From Nymphaea colorata (Eukaryota > Streptophyta > Magnoliopsida > Nymphaeales > Nymphaeaceae): 64,000 bases of DNA. Position 1 is the first letter of the stretch. Each line of letters opens with the position of its first letter. The notes under the pieces are model-generated. The model ran no database searches and was not told where the DNA came from. It worked only from the letters and a program-made list of their open reading frames with translations. Of this stretch, positions 41,553 to 54,791 are shown piece by piece. Made by a program: the position numbers and the translations under genes. The DNA is taken from assembly GCF_008831285.2 (NCBI RefSeq), contig NC_045147.1, forward strand, positions 15,788,854 to 15,852,853, read 5' to 3'.

Positions 41553-44500
41553 TGGAGATTAAAGAAACTGACATACAAACTTCTAAAAAATGTGTTTGTT
41601 TTTTTTCTTAATATGCTTTCATATGTTCCATTAGAGAAGGGCCACGGGTAGAATCATGATTTTATTTTGAGGGTCACGTGATTCTATGGGGAGAAAGTTT
41701 TTGACCAATGAAACAAACTTGCATGGGTAGCTTCTTTCTGTCAATTTAGACTTTATGAGAAACTTAGGACCATTTTGCTGAAAATATCATCCATAAGAAG
41801 AACTTTTCATCAAGCAGCAGGGATCAGATATTTGTCACCAACAGACATCATATCCTAGCATTCAAACATTGCAGCGGAAAACTTCTCCCCAAACCATGGG
41901 CGATCCGCCATGAATTCTCCTTCCTTTTGTGTGACATGGAGGGAACTCTGCCTTCATCAATGCGTAATGCGCATGCGATTTTTCGAAGATGGAAACAGCT
42001 CCCACCTTCTTCCTTTTCTCCCACTTTGACTCTCAGCTCTTTTCCTCAAACTGACCACCCACTCTCCTTTTCTTTGCTTCTTTTGATACCCCACTCGAGC
42101 ACCACCACTCCCCATTCCTTTTCTTTCGTGGTGGATTTTATTAAGCTCAGTTGCAGAGCATCATCATCATCATGATTATCATAATCTGAAACTATCTCCC
42201 TCTCTCTTTCTCTTTCTTTTTGAGGCATCGAGGAAGGAAGCCGTCCACTCAAAGCGGAAGCGAGCGTGATGAGGCCGCGGCTCTCGATGTCTCTCCTTCC
42301 TGTCTCTTGCTTTCAACGCCAGACCTTTCATCATGGCAGCCAGAATGTCAGACCCACGAGTCAACTGATCAGATTTAAAATGCTTGAAAGATCTCACGAT
42401 TAGTTCAAGATGATCGAGAATCACGATATGATATTTCCTTTGGAAGAGGTCGCAGTATTTAAATTTAGCAATGTGCCTGTGGGTTCCACCAGGTATTTCG
42501 TGTGGTAACTTGAGTAACTCCATACAAATATCAATATACAAAAGTTTTACATGGTTTTGAAGTCATCTTTGGGCTTTATACGCCCATGGCAACACTGAGT
42601 GTCCACTACTTTGCAAAAGCGAATCAAATTGGAAGCAGACCCCATATTTTATTGTAAACCTGGTTATATGTTCAGCCCTAAAACATATTGTCCAAAAAAA
42701 AAAAAGAGAGAAAAATATCGAAAGAATCATTTTTCTATTTTGTCCAGGGAAGAAGGGCTCTTTGACAGCGAACAAACATCATAGACCAATGACAAAGCCA
42801 GAAATTTTGAGCTATGTAGCACTAAGTAAAAACCCTCACATCTTACAGGTCACCACCCTATATAAATGAGCAAAACTTTTAAAGAAATCAACATGAAAAT
42901 GAAAGTTTTTATGATGGTCGTGTTGGCAATTGCTCACACCTGCCTATATGTGGTTCTGCGACTGCCACAGAATCGTCTTTCATGGATTGACTTTTGTGTG
43001 GGCTCTTGCTCCGTAGTTATGCACTTCTTATCTGGGCAGCAGTCAATTATTCTAGGTTTAGTGTTGGTGGAGCATTTGAGTGTGGGAGGAAAAAGAAATG
43101 AATGGGAATGGCATCTAAAGTTCAGTCACCACCTCCATTAACTTGGCTTTTAGGAATGAGGAGAAAAGAAGGCGACCATGGAAAAGCTCGAATGTCCCTC
43201 CACTGCCCAAATGCGAATGACAGATGGAGAAAGAGAGGCATCTTTGCTGTTTATGGACACCATTTTAATGGCGGAAATGAACTGAGCGAAAAGTACCCAA
43301 GTATATGCCTTATCTTGCTTCTCCTTCATGGCGGTGGGACTGAACAAAATTGTCTTTGGCTCAGTTTGAAATTGTCCTTTTTCTTTTGGACAGTTTTCAG
43401 AGCCAGGCTTCAAAAACTTAACCTTTTATGTTAATGTTGGATGAGTAAAGAAACTATAATGTTAAGAAGAATACAATAAATATATCTCTGTGAATTTATC
43501 TCTTCTAATCTCTTAACATAAAAAATGCTATTGGGTTCATATAACCAGACTAATCATATGAAAATAATGTCTCATCAACCAATAAGTTTGATAAAGCAAA
43601 AAAAAGTTTCTATTATCAATTTCTCATAGAAACTGTAATCAAAACATTGGGAAATTAAAAGGCCGACAATGGGCAACCTACCGCATCAGTCACGAAGCCA
43701 TAATTGATAGACTACACGGGGAATTGCATGCGCGAGCTTGGGTCCTTCCCCTCCCTTCTTTCAGATGCATCATGTCTGGTTCCAATAATTTGCATTGGAA
43801 AATAACATACATATTCAACAAAGATCCATGCGTTCAAATTCGATAACGGGCTTGTCCATGAAGCAGAATTGGTCATTTTTCGGTGTTCATTTTTTGAGGG
43901 ATGGGGAACTATGCATTTTGGGCTAAGATTCTGCCTCTACCAATTTTGATTTGCAATTCCATTATTCATCAATTCATGCAAATTGAGTACAATGTAATGC
44001 ATCCAACATAGTTTCTTACTTAATATCAGGCAAAAAAACCACCTTCATTTGATTTATGTGTTGAATAAGCAAGAAAAGTATTTCGTCATATCTTTTAATA
44101 AGAAGGCCAAAACCCCAGCATTCTTTAATGGTATTAGGCATGCTTTTAGTGCTTTGAAATAACACCCTTATTATACTTCAATAATACCCCTCTTTTTAAA
44201 AACATATACTTCAACTTATATGTTAGTACCCCTCTTTTTAAAAACATAAAAAGTTAATACTTCAAAAACTTGAATATAGAAACATGCCTCCAATGAGGTT
44301 AGGCCCTTTACCTATTCAAATTGAATTTGGGTTAACACCATTAGATACACCACCCAATTCAATGGTGCAACTGCAAGTTATTATCTTCAACCAATATAAT
44401 ATTAAATTGTATTCAGTTTTGAAAATATTCCAATCCCGATTCGATTCAACCCTTAACCGATTTTGATAGCATTGTTGTACACTGGCTAAAAGTCACAAAT

Positions 44501-45600
44501 ATGAGTGATCACTTTCTGTTATTCCTTCACATGTCCAAAGCATTTTTGGTAAAATATTATTTTTAAAAGATTTGCAAATCTTCCTTCTTTTCCTATCAAA
44601 TAAGCGTTGTAAATGTATTCTTTTTTTTTTTCCCTCTCGTCTTTTTCTGAAACTCCTGGTCCTTGGATGCCTTTACCCTTGGCATCTTCCTCTTGGCGCT
44701 TCCATAAGAGGACTCCCTATACAGAGCAGCCATGTGAACAACTTTCTGGGGAGACACCAGCTTTTACTACTCTCTGTGTGTCGCCAGTCCTCCATTATTT
44801 CTTAGCCCACCTCCTCCTCCTCCTCCTTCTGCTTCCCATCTCTCAATGGTGTCTGTTGGTACGTTCACAATCTCTCTCTCTCCCTCTCTTTCCATGCCCA
44901 TGCCCACAGGGTACAATTATCGAACCCACGGTGTAGCATAAGCCAAAACAAGAACAGGGCATCCCTAGGAAGGCAACAAGATTTAGACTGACGTCCCCGG
45001 CATTTGATTATGGCACTCTGCCGCCTATTTTTCCTTGAAATTGATGCCCAAGCCGAAACATTATATATATAACTATTAAAAATGGGTGAAGAGCATTTAT
45101 AAAAGCTGAATTTGTCTGTCTGTGTATGTATCACCACTCACCAGGTTGCACATTGTTTTTCACGATCCTGATCCTGGTCCTGGCCTACAGACAGGCTTGT
45201 TCTCCAATGTTAAATAGACGCATCTTAGCAGTATTCTTCAGCTATTCTCTGCATCCTGACTTCTCTTCTCCAGGACAAATTATCAGGTAAATGACTAACT
45301 GCATGAGGCACCAATAGAGTGATTCACCGCAACTTACAGTATCCTGGCCATTCTGCTGCAGTATGAACATGAGTATGGATGGGAAGTAGTGAAGTGGTAG
45401 AGGTAGAGGCATTACCCATCAGAACTTGTGCTTTTCTAGAAAATCGTTCAAAAAGAGTAGACAGAAGCTACAGAACCAACCTGAAGTTCTGAACGGCATT
45501 AGTTACTGAAGTTGAACAAAGTGGTAGGCGTTCTGATCTTCGTGCCGCTCACGCTTCGAATGGGTAGCCTAGTTGAAGCATAAATGTGCTGATTGATACC

Positions 45601-45603
<3 letters not shown>

Positions 45604-45672
<69 letters not shown>
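45604..45672. repeat. (TA)n microsatellite
   Basis: Nearly 70 bases of uninterrupted TA. Confidence 0.95.
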
Positions 45673-45674
<2 letters not shown>

Positions 45675-48600
45675 CATAAAGCTCACTTATATACACAAAC
45701 TGTGATCCCCTATGGAATTTTTTTCCAATCCAGTGTGGTAATGTAATTGGTTGAGAACCATTTTCCAACTGTTTCTAAGCAACCAAAATGGAAAAGGCTG
45801 AGTTTTAGCATCGTAATATAATGGTTCACTTTCCTCCGTGGGCTTCAAGATGTTGACAAGCTTTCTTTCATCGTGTGGCCATGGTTGTAACTGAGAGACT
45901 CTGGACCTACTGATCGTGTGCAGAAGATTAATCGATTTCACTTCAAACTTCCACTTTTTCCCTTTTTTCTTGTCTACCATTAATGAGTGCTCTAAACAGT
46001 TTCCAGATCTTCATAGAAAAATGAACAGTTAGATGTGGAAGACATGCCATGCGAGACATCGACACCATGCTAGGGTCTGTGTTTGGGTACTGTACTGGTT
46101 CCATCAAGCAATTACTAAGAAAGGTCTTCATTTGCAAATTATAATCTAATGACATCTATGTTTCCTATTTTCAGATACTGAACTAATAGAATCAAGAAAA
46201 AAAATTGCCAATAAGCACTTCCCCTTGTTAAATGATTCATAGTTGGGCCATGATTTTCAGCTTGAAGATGACAATGTTGAAATTTCCCCTGCTTCAGGAT
46301 GCTAATCTTACTAGCACCATCCAAAGGCTTCCTTGGTCAATGTTTTTTCCAGAGCATTTCCTTATTTTTAACTCTCCTGAAAATAGGACCTGCAGAACTC
46401 TTGAGAAGTACAGTGAAATTCATAATTCCAAATGTATCCTATTAGTATTACCATCTTAAACACCAATTTTTTAGCGTAAAAGGCAAGGTTTATGTCCTCT
46501 TTTCTGATGAATAATGACCTTCTCAGATAAAAACAAATACTCTTCTCAAACTTTTTGCTCCAGTCTGATAAAGCCGTGATAGTTCGACCCTTCTGCAACG
46601 CGGAAGCTACCTCTGGAAAATTTACTGCAGTTAATTCTTCGCAGCATGGCAACATACCTAGTGGCAGTAGTTGCATGCCACAGGACTCACGTCAGGTTCT
46701 GTATGTTGCCTGCAGATCAAACTTTAGAGATAGGCACCATAAGGTTGAAATTACGAAACAACTCCTGACATCCCACCATGCTTACTAAGAACTTCGTGAA
46801 ATCAATTAAAAGATGATATTAAACACTAAGTTCTTTTTTGATAATCATTAGAAGAAAATTTGATGTCATGTTCCAAAAATGACATCTCATTTTTCACTTC
46901 CATAACATATTCCTGTTCTGACATCAGAAAAAGCACCAAGAACACAGGAAGGACAGCATACCAAGAACAAGGACATTCACATTAATAGTTTAATACAGGC
47001 AAAAAGTCAAGAAGAAGATGGCAAATACTTTCCCACCAAGCACCATAAGCTGAACCAGCAGAGGGACCTAGCAAGGAGCCAAAAGTGCAAGAACACCCAG
47101 GTGATCCTGACTCCTTCATCCACTTAGACCCACTCGATGGAGCGCAGGTGTAGATTTCAAATATCATCCTTTGGCTTCTCTTGAGAGAAGCTCAGCTACT
47201 ATTCGGAAGACTGACAGGTGCACCTTCAACTGTGTCCTAATGCCAAGTAAAAAGTGGTCAAGCAGCATATGGGGCGTCCATGGCCCAACTCTGCTTCACT
47301 TGTATCAAGCTAGCAAGGTTGGCAGATCCCTAGCAACCCTGTCGGCATTCATTTTTGCTGCAACAGGGTCCAAATTGTGTATCACTGTGGGTACTGAACG
47401 CTGACAAATGGTGCTCAAACCACACTTACAGAATAATGGCGCAACCATCCGTCCACCCAGTAAAGCCTTCTAATAAGCATAACATGACAGATCATAGTAT
47501 GGAAAGGTCGGTGCTGCCATTGCCACGGACATTGCACGAGTCGATGGGAATTGCCTACATATACATAATATGGATGGGACGTAACTAGAGGCTACCAGAG
47601 TCTCTGACAAAGATAATCATGCTAACTGCGCACAACACTGAAGCTTCTGAACCGTGGCAGTTCCCTGTATACCTGTGGGAAAGTAGACTGATGAGGCACA
47701 ATGCTCATGGCCTCACCAGCCCTTTTTAACGAAGCTCCAAGCTTATCAGCAATGTGGTAAATAGGAGACCAAATCAATAAATGGCCGCGAGCCTTTCTTT
47801 CATCTACTCCAATTTTCTAAAGGATGATTTCCAACTTTTTAGCATAAGGGAAAAATGCTACCTGATGCGCTCAGGTTTTTTGTATATCTTGCTACCATAC
47901 ATCCTGAGCGAAGGTTGGAGAAAATACTGTAAAATGCTCGTTCTGTCGTTCATCTTCAAGACAAGGAGGTCTCCAAATTCCAACCATTTCTAACGTTTTC
48001 CAGAATTATATATAAACAAAAAAAAAACAAAAATTCTTTCTGATCCAGAGAGTGGGTTGAAGTTATTATACTGAATTAGAGTCCTTCCAATCCTACGCGC
48101 AAATCTGTCCTCATATACACTTCAAAGTTTCAAAATTTATCGTGTTAAGAATCCGCCATCCATGTGAGACTGATCAGCATTCCTGTGAGCTATAAACACA
48201 TCAGCTTGATGGGAATGCACACATACTCCAGGAATTTCCAAATTTTAGCAAATGATACTTGTTTCTCAACTTTTTGACGCAAATCTGATCCTTTTAGAAA
48301 AACTGAGAGCGCGACAGGGCGTCTCTTTGACTTGTTTGAAGGTTGGCCTCTTTCTGAAAATGATTTGCCTTGAAACGATTTACCGAAGATTATATTTGTG
48401 TCTAGATCACTTGAGATACGAGTATATTTGCATAGAAGGAGCCTTAGACGCAAACCTCATGACATAATTGTAACAGCATTGTGAAACTTAGATGAAAATC
48501 TTCAATCATTTTGGGATCCTGCTGCTTCAATTTAGATGCAAAGCATTATGCATTGCTCGTGAGGCGGAAAATGGCTTCTGTCTAACCAATGTAGACGCAA

Positions 48601-49609
48601 ATTCATATTTGCATGTAAATGGTTAGACAAAAAAATAGTTGTGCTCTAGAAACCAAATTTAATTTCTCACTATGAGAACTGGTTCATTCCGAACTTAAAA
48701 AAATTTACCCTTTTCCTTTGCTTATTTTATGTTTTCTTTGTCTTAGCCCTTCTTGCTTATCAGTAATCACCATGAGAGGCACCTTCATTGTGGGTCGATT
48801 ATCCCACCATCGTCCTGCTTCGCTTAAAAATTTGAACAGGGTGCAGTTGGAGCCATTTCTTGAACGAGGAGAGGTAGAAACCAAAGAAGTAGATTTAAGT
48901 CTAAGAAGCATTTGAAGGAGCACTTGAAGATCTGTTAGATCAAGGCAAGGTGAATTAGCATCTCATCGATTAGGTTAGCTCTATCTTTAGTTTCCTTCCC
49001 AATATTGTCATTTGAAGTGTTTAAGTTCATCATATAGCTAAAGGACCATCTCTATTTCCCTTCGCACTTTCCTTGAGGATTGTTTATATTCTTTGCATGC
49101 ACTCCCATGCATTTACATGTTAGTAGATTTGCTAAAGTTTTGTATACCATATTCCGCCCTATCTCCTCCTTTTCCTTGGCTTAACCATGTTTGGTACCTA
49201 GAAAACTCTAATAGAATAGAAAAGTTGCTCAAACTCTAGCTTTAGAAGCATTTTGAGAGACCATTCAACACCAACAACTTTTATAAGCATTTCATCCTTC
49301 CTTTCACATTATAGCTAAGCCTTTTGTTTATTTCTATGGGTGTTAATTATTTAGCCCCGCAGGAACAGGGTGACCAATCTGGACACCAAAAGCTAACTGC
49401 TAAAATTGTTCGGTTTCCTTCTTCCTGTGTACATAGCAAAGTCCAAGGCAAGCTCATACCTTAAATGGCGTTTTCAGAAAAGCTGTTTTGGAGAATCAAT
49501 GCCTTCCTGAAATTACAGGGTGGTGGCAGGGGCATGCCCACAATGACATTGAACGCCGAGTAAGATATTCCTGTTGTCTCGTTTTTTTGTATTTCTTTTC
49601 TTAGGGGTT

Positions 49610-49895
49610 GTCCATAGAGTGATGATTCTTTGTTTACTGCAAGGGGATGAACGTAGCATTATCATTATCTTTAACGAGAGAAAATTAAGGAGTTTAACAT
49701 ATTTTACTTATTATATTTCCATTTCTAAACTGAAGTAGATAAAACTTAATGCTCACGCACTTGTAGAACCCTGCAGTATGATGTAGTTCAAGCATGCTTG
49801 TTGAAACGTAAAGCTCATGCCTGCATTGTATAGGCTAGATCTGTTAGTTACATTGCTAATTCTGTGTCTTTTTTTCACGGGCTGTGAGAATCTTT
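49610..49895. repeat. Diverged direct duplication, copy 1
   Basis: Shares ordered blocks with 50835-51095: GTTTACTGCAAGGGGATGAA, then ATAAAACTTAATGCTCA, GAACCCTGCAGT, GTAAAGCTCATGCCTGCATTG, TAGATCTGTTAG and TTTTTTTCACGGGCTG. Substitutions and small gaps throughout indicate an old event. No coding frame is shared. Confidence 0.7.
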
Positions 49896-50834
49896 ACAAA
49901 AGTTACCAAACTAAGTCAACATGGAGTTGAAGATAAACTTCAAAGTTGGTCTCATCCCGATAATCTTTTAATTGAAGTTCGCGTCTTTGAGATATATATG
50001 TAGCTGGATTCTGATGAACCCTAATCTGCAATTTACTGTCACCACAACGATCAAGTTTATTCGTGCGAACATCGATAAGGTATTCATGCAAAGTGTGTCA
50101 TTTTCTGCGGGAAACTTCTCAATAACATTATACTTGTGCGAAGTGTTAGGTTCTGTCACAGATGAGAGAAGCAGAGCGGAGAGTGGAGATCATCAATCAT
50201 CGTCGTCCCTCAGCGTCAATCAAGAGCAGAAAGAGAGAAGCTGTTCGCCTCACTAGATGGATAGTTCTTTCTGTTTTCCACTTGTGTTGGTTGCAGGTAG
50301 AGAGAGGCGTTGCTCGGCATCCTCCTCCGCCATCCTTCTGCTCACTGGGTGACCATCCTTCAAGTCATCAAGTAAGTCTCTCTCTCGCTGTCTCCCAGTT
50401 GTCTCCTTCAATAGACAAGGAGGAGTTCGGTGACTGGTTCTGTTGGAAGTCTCTCTCTCTCTCTCTCACAGGGTAATTGTGTTTGATTTCAAAAATGATG
50501 TCTCTATGAATAAATATGCGCCAGATTAATGATTAATTTTCGGACAAAATTAAAATTTTGAAGGTTTTTTGATCTTACATGCGGGTTATGCGTGTGATGG
50601 TAGCAGCCTAGCAGGTCTGTGGAATTAGGGGCAATCTGTTGTCTTTTTTTAATGATGTTAAAGATGCTTTGGTTGTTGGGTTTACTGATGTTCGTTGTTT
50701 GTTGTCATTTCATCGGTCGTCTAAGGTCTTTTATTTCTCTCTGTGTTTATTTTTGTGGAGAAAGGCCGGTGGTGAAGGCAATTAGATCTCTCTATGGTTT
50801 GTATGTTAAGGGAGATGTATGTTGAATCTTCGAG

Positions 50835-51095
50835 CCATAGTTGGTTGTCAGTTTACTGCAAGTGGATGAAGACCAACTTTCAAAAGTAGCTCGATTCTAG
50901 GCTTTAACAACAGAAATGGGGAGCTGTTGTTTTACCAAGTATATTTTCAGCTCCAAAATGAAGGTGATAAACTTATTGCTCATGCCGTCCTAAGAACCCT
51001 GCAGTGGGTAAAGCTCGTGCCCGCATTGCATAATCTAGGTCTGTTAGGATGCTCATTCTGTTTTATTTTTTTCACAGGCTGAGAATCCTTAGGAC
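50835..51095. repeat. Diverged direct duplication, copy 2
   Basis: Second copy of 49610-49895, about 1.2 kb downstream in the same orientation: GTTTACTGCAAGTGGATGAA, ATAAACTTATTGCTCA, GAACCCTGCAGT, GTAAAGCTCGTGCCCGCATTG, TAGGTCTGTTAG and TTTTTTTCACAGGCTG. Confidence 0.7.
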
Positions 51096-52082
51096 TTGTA
51101 TGACTTGTGAGCTTTGCAACGGTTTGGAGCTCGCAAGGAACTTTCAGTTTCCAATTCTGGGACATGTTTTTATGCTTGGAGTTTTTTTGTGGCATGTATG
51201 ATTTGTTTTCCTTTTTCTCTCGTCTCCTTTGGCACGAGACTTTTGAAGCCAGAGCCTAGTAAAGACAACTTCTTACGTGACATTTGATTCTGCTAGAAAT
51301 CAGAAAAGAAGACTGGCAAGGCAACCAAGTTGACCATTTCTACTATTGTAATTTGAATAACTGTAGTCTGATGGCAAGAAACATTAAATCACTATCTTGA
51401 GGACACAAACTTGGAAACAGTTCAGCTTAAAAGATGCTGAAATTCTTATTTCTAGTTTTTAATGGTGAGAACAAGTAGCTTTTGTTTCAGAAACTGGCAC
51501 CTTTCTTCTTTCTACATTTTTCTTTCGTAAACTGGCGCTTTTCTTCTTTCTACGTTTTGGGTGTTCTGTTGTTTAAGTGAAGCACAAAGGAAGCAGAGGT
51601 GATTCAGGTTTGCTGAGGAATGACTAAAGGAGGCTTTCCAGTGTATAAGTTTGAATGCAGAGGATGACGGTCCATGACAGCAAGTGAAAAATTGCAGAGA
51701 TAATGTAAGATCTAATCCTCTTTTCTACCAGTCTCATTTACTAAAGGAAGTGCGAATTTCTCGTGTTTGAATTTCTCGTATGATCTTTTATTGATGATAT
51801 GGTTGCACAACAAGGAGGCAAAGAAGGCATTGGAGGAGGCATTCAAGATGACCAACAGGGTGGGATTTTGTGATGCCATTGCTCATCGGCTTCTGCATTA
51901 GAAGAGACATAGGGAGATCTAAGCTGCAGAGGGCAGCAGAGTTTTCATTATAGTGGAAGCAACCATGTTTGGGAGCGCAGCCAAGAGTGGGCCATTGAAT
52001 TTTTGTATATTAACTCTTTTATCGTATATAAATTTTTGTTAATAAAAATTTTTGTCTTGAAAAATTTTCTCTCTATTTTTAT

Positions 52083-52121
52083 TATATATATATATATGTG
52101 TGTGTGTACACACACGCACAC
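52083..52121. repeat. Compound (TA)n(TG)n(AC)n microsatellite
   Basis: TATATA followed by GTGTGTGTGT and then ACACACACGCACAC, forming a near-palindromic purine/pyrimidine alternating tract that could form a hairpin or Z-DNA. Confidence 0.85.
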
Positions 52122-52380
52122 TCGCACTGCAGCAGGATATAGCGATAAATGGACGAAGGGCAACAGGTTCAGGGTTTGTCCAGAGAAGTGACTGTGCCCA
52201 TGTGAGCCGATGGGAACACCAAGAAGAAGAACTGGTAACAGGTGGAGAAATGGATACACCGCAGAACAAAGCAGAAACAGGGCGATTGAGAACAATGAAA
52301 AAGGCGCATGCTGATTCTTTCTTCTTATTGTGTACAACCATGAAACGTTACGAGGACAACACCATGAGAAGGCAATTAGA

Positions 52381-52467
52381 CAATAGAATGGCAGGGTTGG
52401 GACTTGATCTAACAAGGTCTTCAGGCAATAAAATGGCTGAGTTGGGACTCGATCTAAGGTCTTCAAC
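52381..52467. repeat. Two-copy short tandem repeat (unit about 45 bp)
   Basis: Copy 1 (52381-52425) and copy 2 (52426-52467) both read CAATA.AATGGC, then GTTGGGACT.GATCTAA and GGTCTTCA. Copy 2 lacks three bases. Non-coding as far as I can see. Confidence 0.8.
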
Positions 52468-54139
52468 TTGGCAGCCTTCCGTTTCCCATCTTATCACATG
52501 GTTTTATACTTTAGGTTTTTCATAGCTGCCAGGGGAATGCAGCCCCTTGAACAAAATTATCTGTACAAAAGGAAATGATAACACCAAAGACCTACCTTCA
52601 TCGTTATATACTTTGCCTATGTATTTTGCTACTTAGAAACTGAGTTGATTCCTTTTTTTATAAGTTTCGTGTTTAGTGTAATTGGCGGACAAAAACCTAG
52701 GTAAAAGGAAGTGCTTAAATTGATAGCTAAAAGTTGTTGGGTTAGGTGCTTTCCTCGAAAATAACATAATTCAGATATTGTGTGAAGCTTCAATGTTTGG
52801 AGTAAGTATCAATGGCAAATGCGCCTGAAATGACTAAACCGCTTACCAGCAACACAAGTTCCATCTCCCCATTTCACATTGACTTCAATTTGGGCAAGTT
52901 TTAGAAAGATATCAGTTAAAACTGTGCACTTCTAGTGGCAACATTTCATCCCTTTTTTTTTTTAACAACCAAACGCCAATAATTCATGACAGCTCCACAG
53001 TTCCTAGTTCATTCGCAAGTTGACAGCAGGAACCTATTCATTTCTGTTGCCTTTAGATGCTAGACTATGTTACATTTAATGCCTCTGCCTATCATGTGTG
53101 ATTAATCAGCTTATTTTGTAGGCACTAAAAGTTTATATAAATTATAGTAGCTGAACAATACGGCAGCAAAAGCTTTTGTTATCTACCACACCTTTAGTAG
53201 CCAACAGGGAATATATAGATCTTTGATCTGGCCGGTTTATGTTTAAAATAATTTAGTTGTTAAAATAATTTTGAAGCTACTGTAGTGTGCCACTTTGCTC
53301 TAGGCTATTCTTAAGTGTTGATACTGTTCTTTTTTTATATTGACCTTGAAATCTGAGATAGGAGTTGGGTTTGGTTATAATCCAAGCTGTCGATCTGTGA
53401 TTTACGTGCAAAACTAGATTGAATAAACTATCTTCTCTCTTAAGCGACGCCTTCAAGCGAATCTTGCTCGGATTTAAGACTCTAATAAAGAGCTGGTACG
53501 ATTCCGATTACCCGGAAAGATTGGTTATGACTTGTATCCCACGCCATGCCTCACGTGCAGAGGTTACACCTGGCGTCTGTTTGCGAATACGAAGTTGGTG
53601 GTCAGCGGAAACACAGGTTCATCGTACAATGGTCATAGAGAACCAGAAAAAGAAACAAAGAACATTCAAGTTCTTTTCCTCCTCCTTTTTCCTTCCTATC
53701 ATCTTATATAATGCTTTTGTTTGTTTCTTCAGAGTTCTCTTTTCACAGATACGAAGGCGAGTGGAAGTTGCGGGCTGCTTCTTTTTTAAATACGAGGAGG
53801 GAAGGAGAATAGTATAATAACACAAAATCATACGTAAGAAAGCTGCCAGTGGAGAAAGACGCGTAGTACAGAGTCAGCAGCAGCAACAGCAGAAGCGTGG
53901 GAGCCAGTAGTGCACCAGCTCAGTATGCCTGCGGACAGAAGAGCTTCGGTATGTGCAAAGTGTCTCTTACTTCGATCCAGGAAGCTGCCATTCCAGGGCA
54001 TCCTATGTTACCCAGTAAGCAATCTCTTATCTTTATTATTTCTTTGTTTTCTTTCTTTTTTTTTTTTTTTTTGGTTTCTGCCATCGATCCTAGATAGCTA
54101 GCTCTATATTATAGAGCAGGCAAAGAGAGCCTCCACAGT

Positions 54140-54195
54140 TGGTTTCACAGTCTCTCCCTCTCTCTATCTCCGTCTCTGTCTCTCTATCTCTGTGT
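54140..54195 (+). promoter_or_regulatory. CT-rich leader of the ERF gene
   Basis: A run of CTCTCT/CTGTCT words ends about 40 bases before the ERF start codon. Pyrimidine-rich stretches of this kind are typical of plant 5' leaders and initiator regions. The exact transcription start is unknown. Confidence 0.5.
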
Positions 54196-54236
54196 AATTG
54201 CTGCTCTGTCTGTGTGTCTGTCAAGAAGAAGCCGCC

Positions 54237-54791
54237 ATGGTAAGGCACGGGGGAGCCCCTCAAGGGAGGAAGCACACCAAGTACAAGGGCGTAAGGATGA
54301 GGAGCTGGGGTTCTTGGGTGTCGGAAATCAGAGCTCCCCATCAGAAAACGAGGATTTGGTTGGGTTCTTACGCCACGCCGGAAGCCGCCGCCAGAGCCTA
54401 CGACGCCGCGCTTCTCTGCCTTAAGGGCGCCACCGCGTCCTTCAACTTTCCCGAGTCCGCCGCCCGGCGCAGTGTCCCTGACACGCTCCTGTCTCCTAAG
54501 TCTATTCAGAGGGTTGCCGCGGCCGCTGCCGCAGCTTCAGACGCGTCGTGTTCGTTCGCCGACGACGCGTCCTCGTCACAATCGTCCACCATGACACCGC
54601 AGCCTCCGCCGCGACCAACGCCGCCGGCCACCTTCGCTTCGTCGTCTTCGGATCTTGGGGATGGAGGGATCGACGCGTGGGTCGATGACTATGATTTAGA
54701 GTCGGCCAAGTGTTTGGATCACTTCTTTGCTTCGCCCATAGTGGAAGAAGTCGATGAAGTTGCAGACATCAGTTTGTGGAGCTTCAGTTGA
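54237..54791 (+). CDS. AP2/ERF transcription factor, DREB A-5 / ERF group II-like, 184 aa, single exon
   Basis: The start at 54237 sits in an ideal context (GCCGCCATGG); an in-frame upstream ATG at 54198 would add only low-complexity residues. One AP2 domain lies near the N-terminus, from [20 protein letters not shown] through [20 protein letters not shown] to [16 protein letters not shown]14 of the AP2 domain is present, as in DREB-type members. The sequence matches group II (DREB26/ERF012-ERF014-like) proteins closely. The middle is Ala/Ser/Pro-rich. The C-terminus is acidic and ends DISLWSFS, like the LWSF ending seen in some group II members. The family acts in the nucleus on DRE/GCC-type promoter elements in stress and developmental responses. 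No EAR repressor motif is visible, so an activator role is more likely; this is inference. The leader just upstream is strongly CT-rich. Confidence 0.94.
   Translation: MVRHGGAPQGRKHTKYKGVRMRSWGSWVSEIRAPHQKTRIWLGSYATPEAAARAYDAALLCLKGATASFNFPESAARRSVPDTLLSPKSIQRVAAAAAAASDASCSFADDASSSQSSTMTPQPPPRPTPPATFASSSSDLGDGGIDAWVDDYDLESAKCLDHFFASPIVEEVDEVADISLWSFS

Larger units (their letters stand above)
39901..54236. other. 14-kb region without recognisable protein genes
   Basis: AT-rich on the whole. I see trinucleotide repeats near 40.32 and 41.54 kb, a 70-base (TA)n at 45.6 kb, a diverged direct duplication (49.61-49.90 and 50.83-51.10 kb) and a compound TA/TG/AC repeat at 52.08 kb. There is also a short two-copy tandem repeat at 52.38-52.47 kb. 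Open frames of 60-140 codons occur on both strands (for example 42866-43141, 46368-46676, 52100-52525, 53419-53817) but none shows a domain or conserved word I know. CT-rich, donor-flanked sequence near 50.15-50.48 kb could belong to a non-coding transcript. The last few hundred bases include the ERF promoter and leader. Confidence 0.5.

Noticed and set aside
42866-43434. Two overlapping frames of about 90-110 codons
   Set aside because: One has a short hydrophobic start but no conserved feature. They are in different frames and no splice model joins them to a known family.
52100-52525. 141-codon plus and 172-codon minus open frames
   Set aside because: They span a microsatellite and a tandem repeat, overlap each other, and have no recognised domain.
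53419-53817. 132-codon plus-strand open frame upstream of the ERF gene
   Set aside because: No conserved words, a low-complexity Lys/Phe-rich end, and placement in the likely ERF promoter region.
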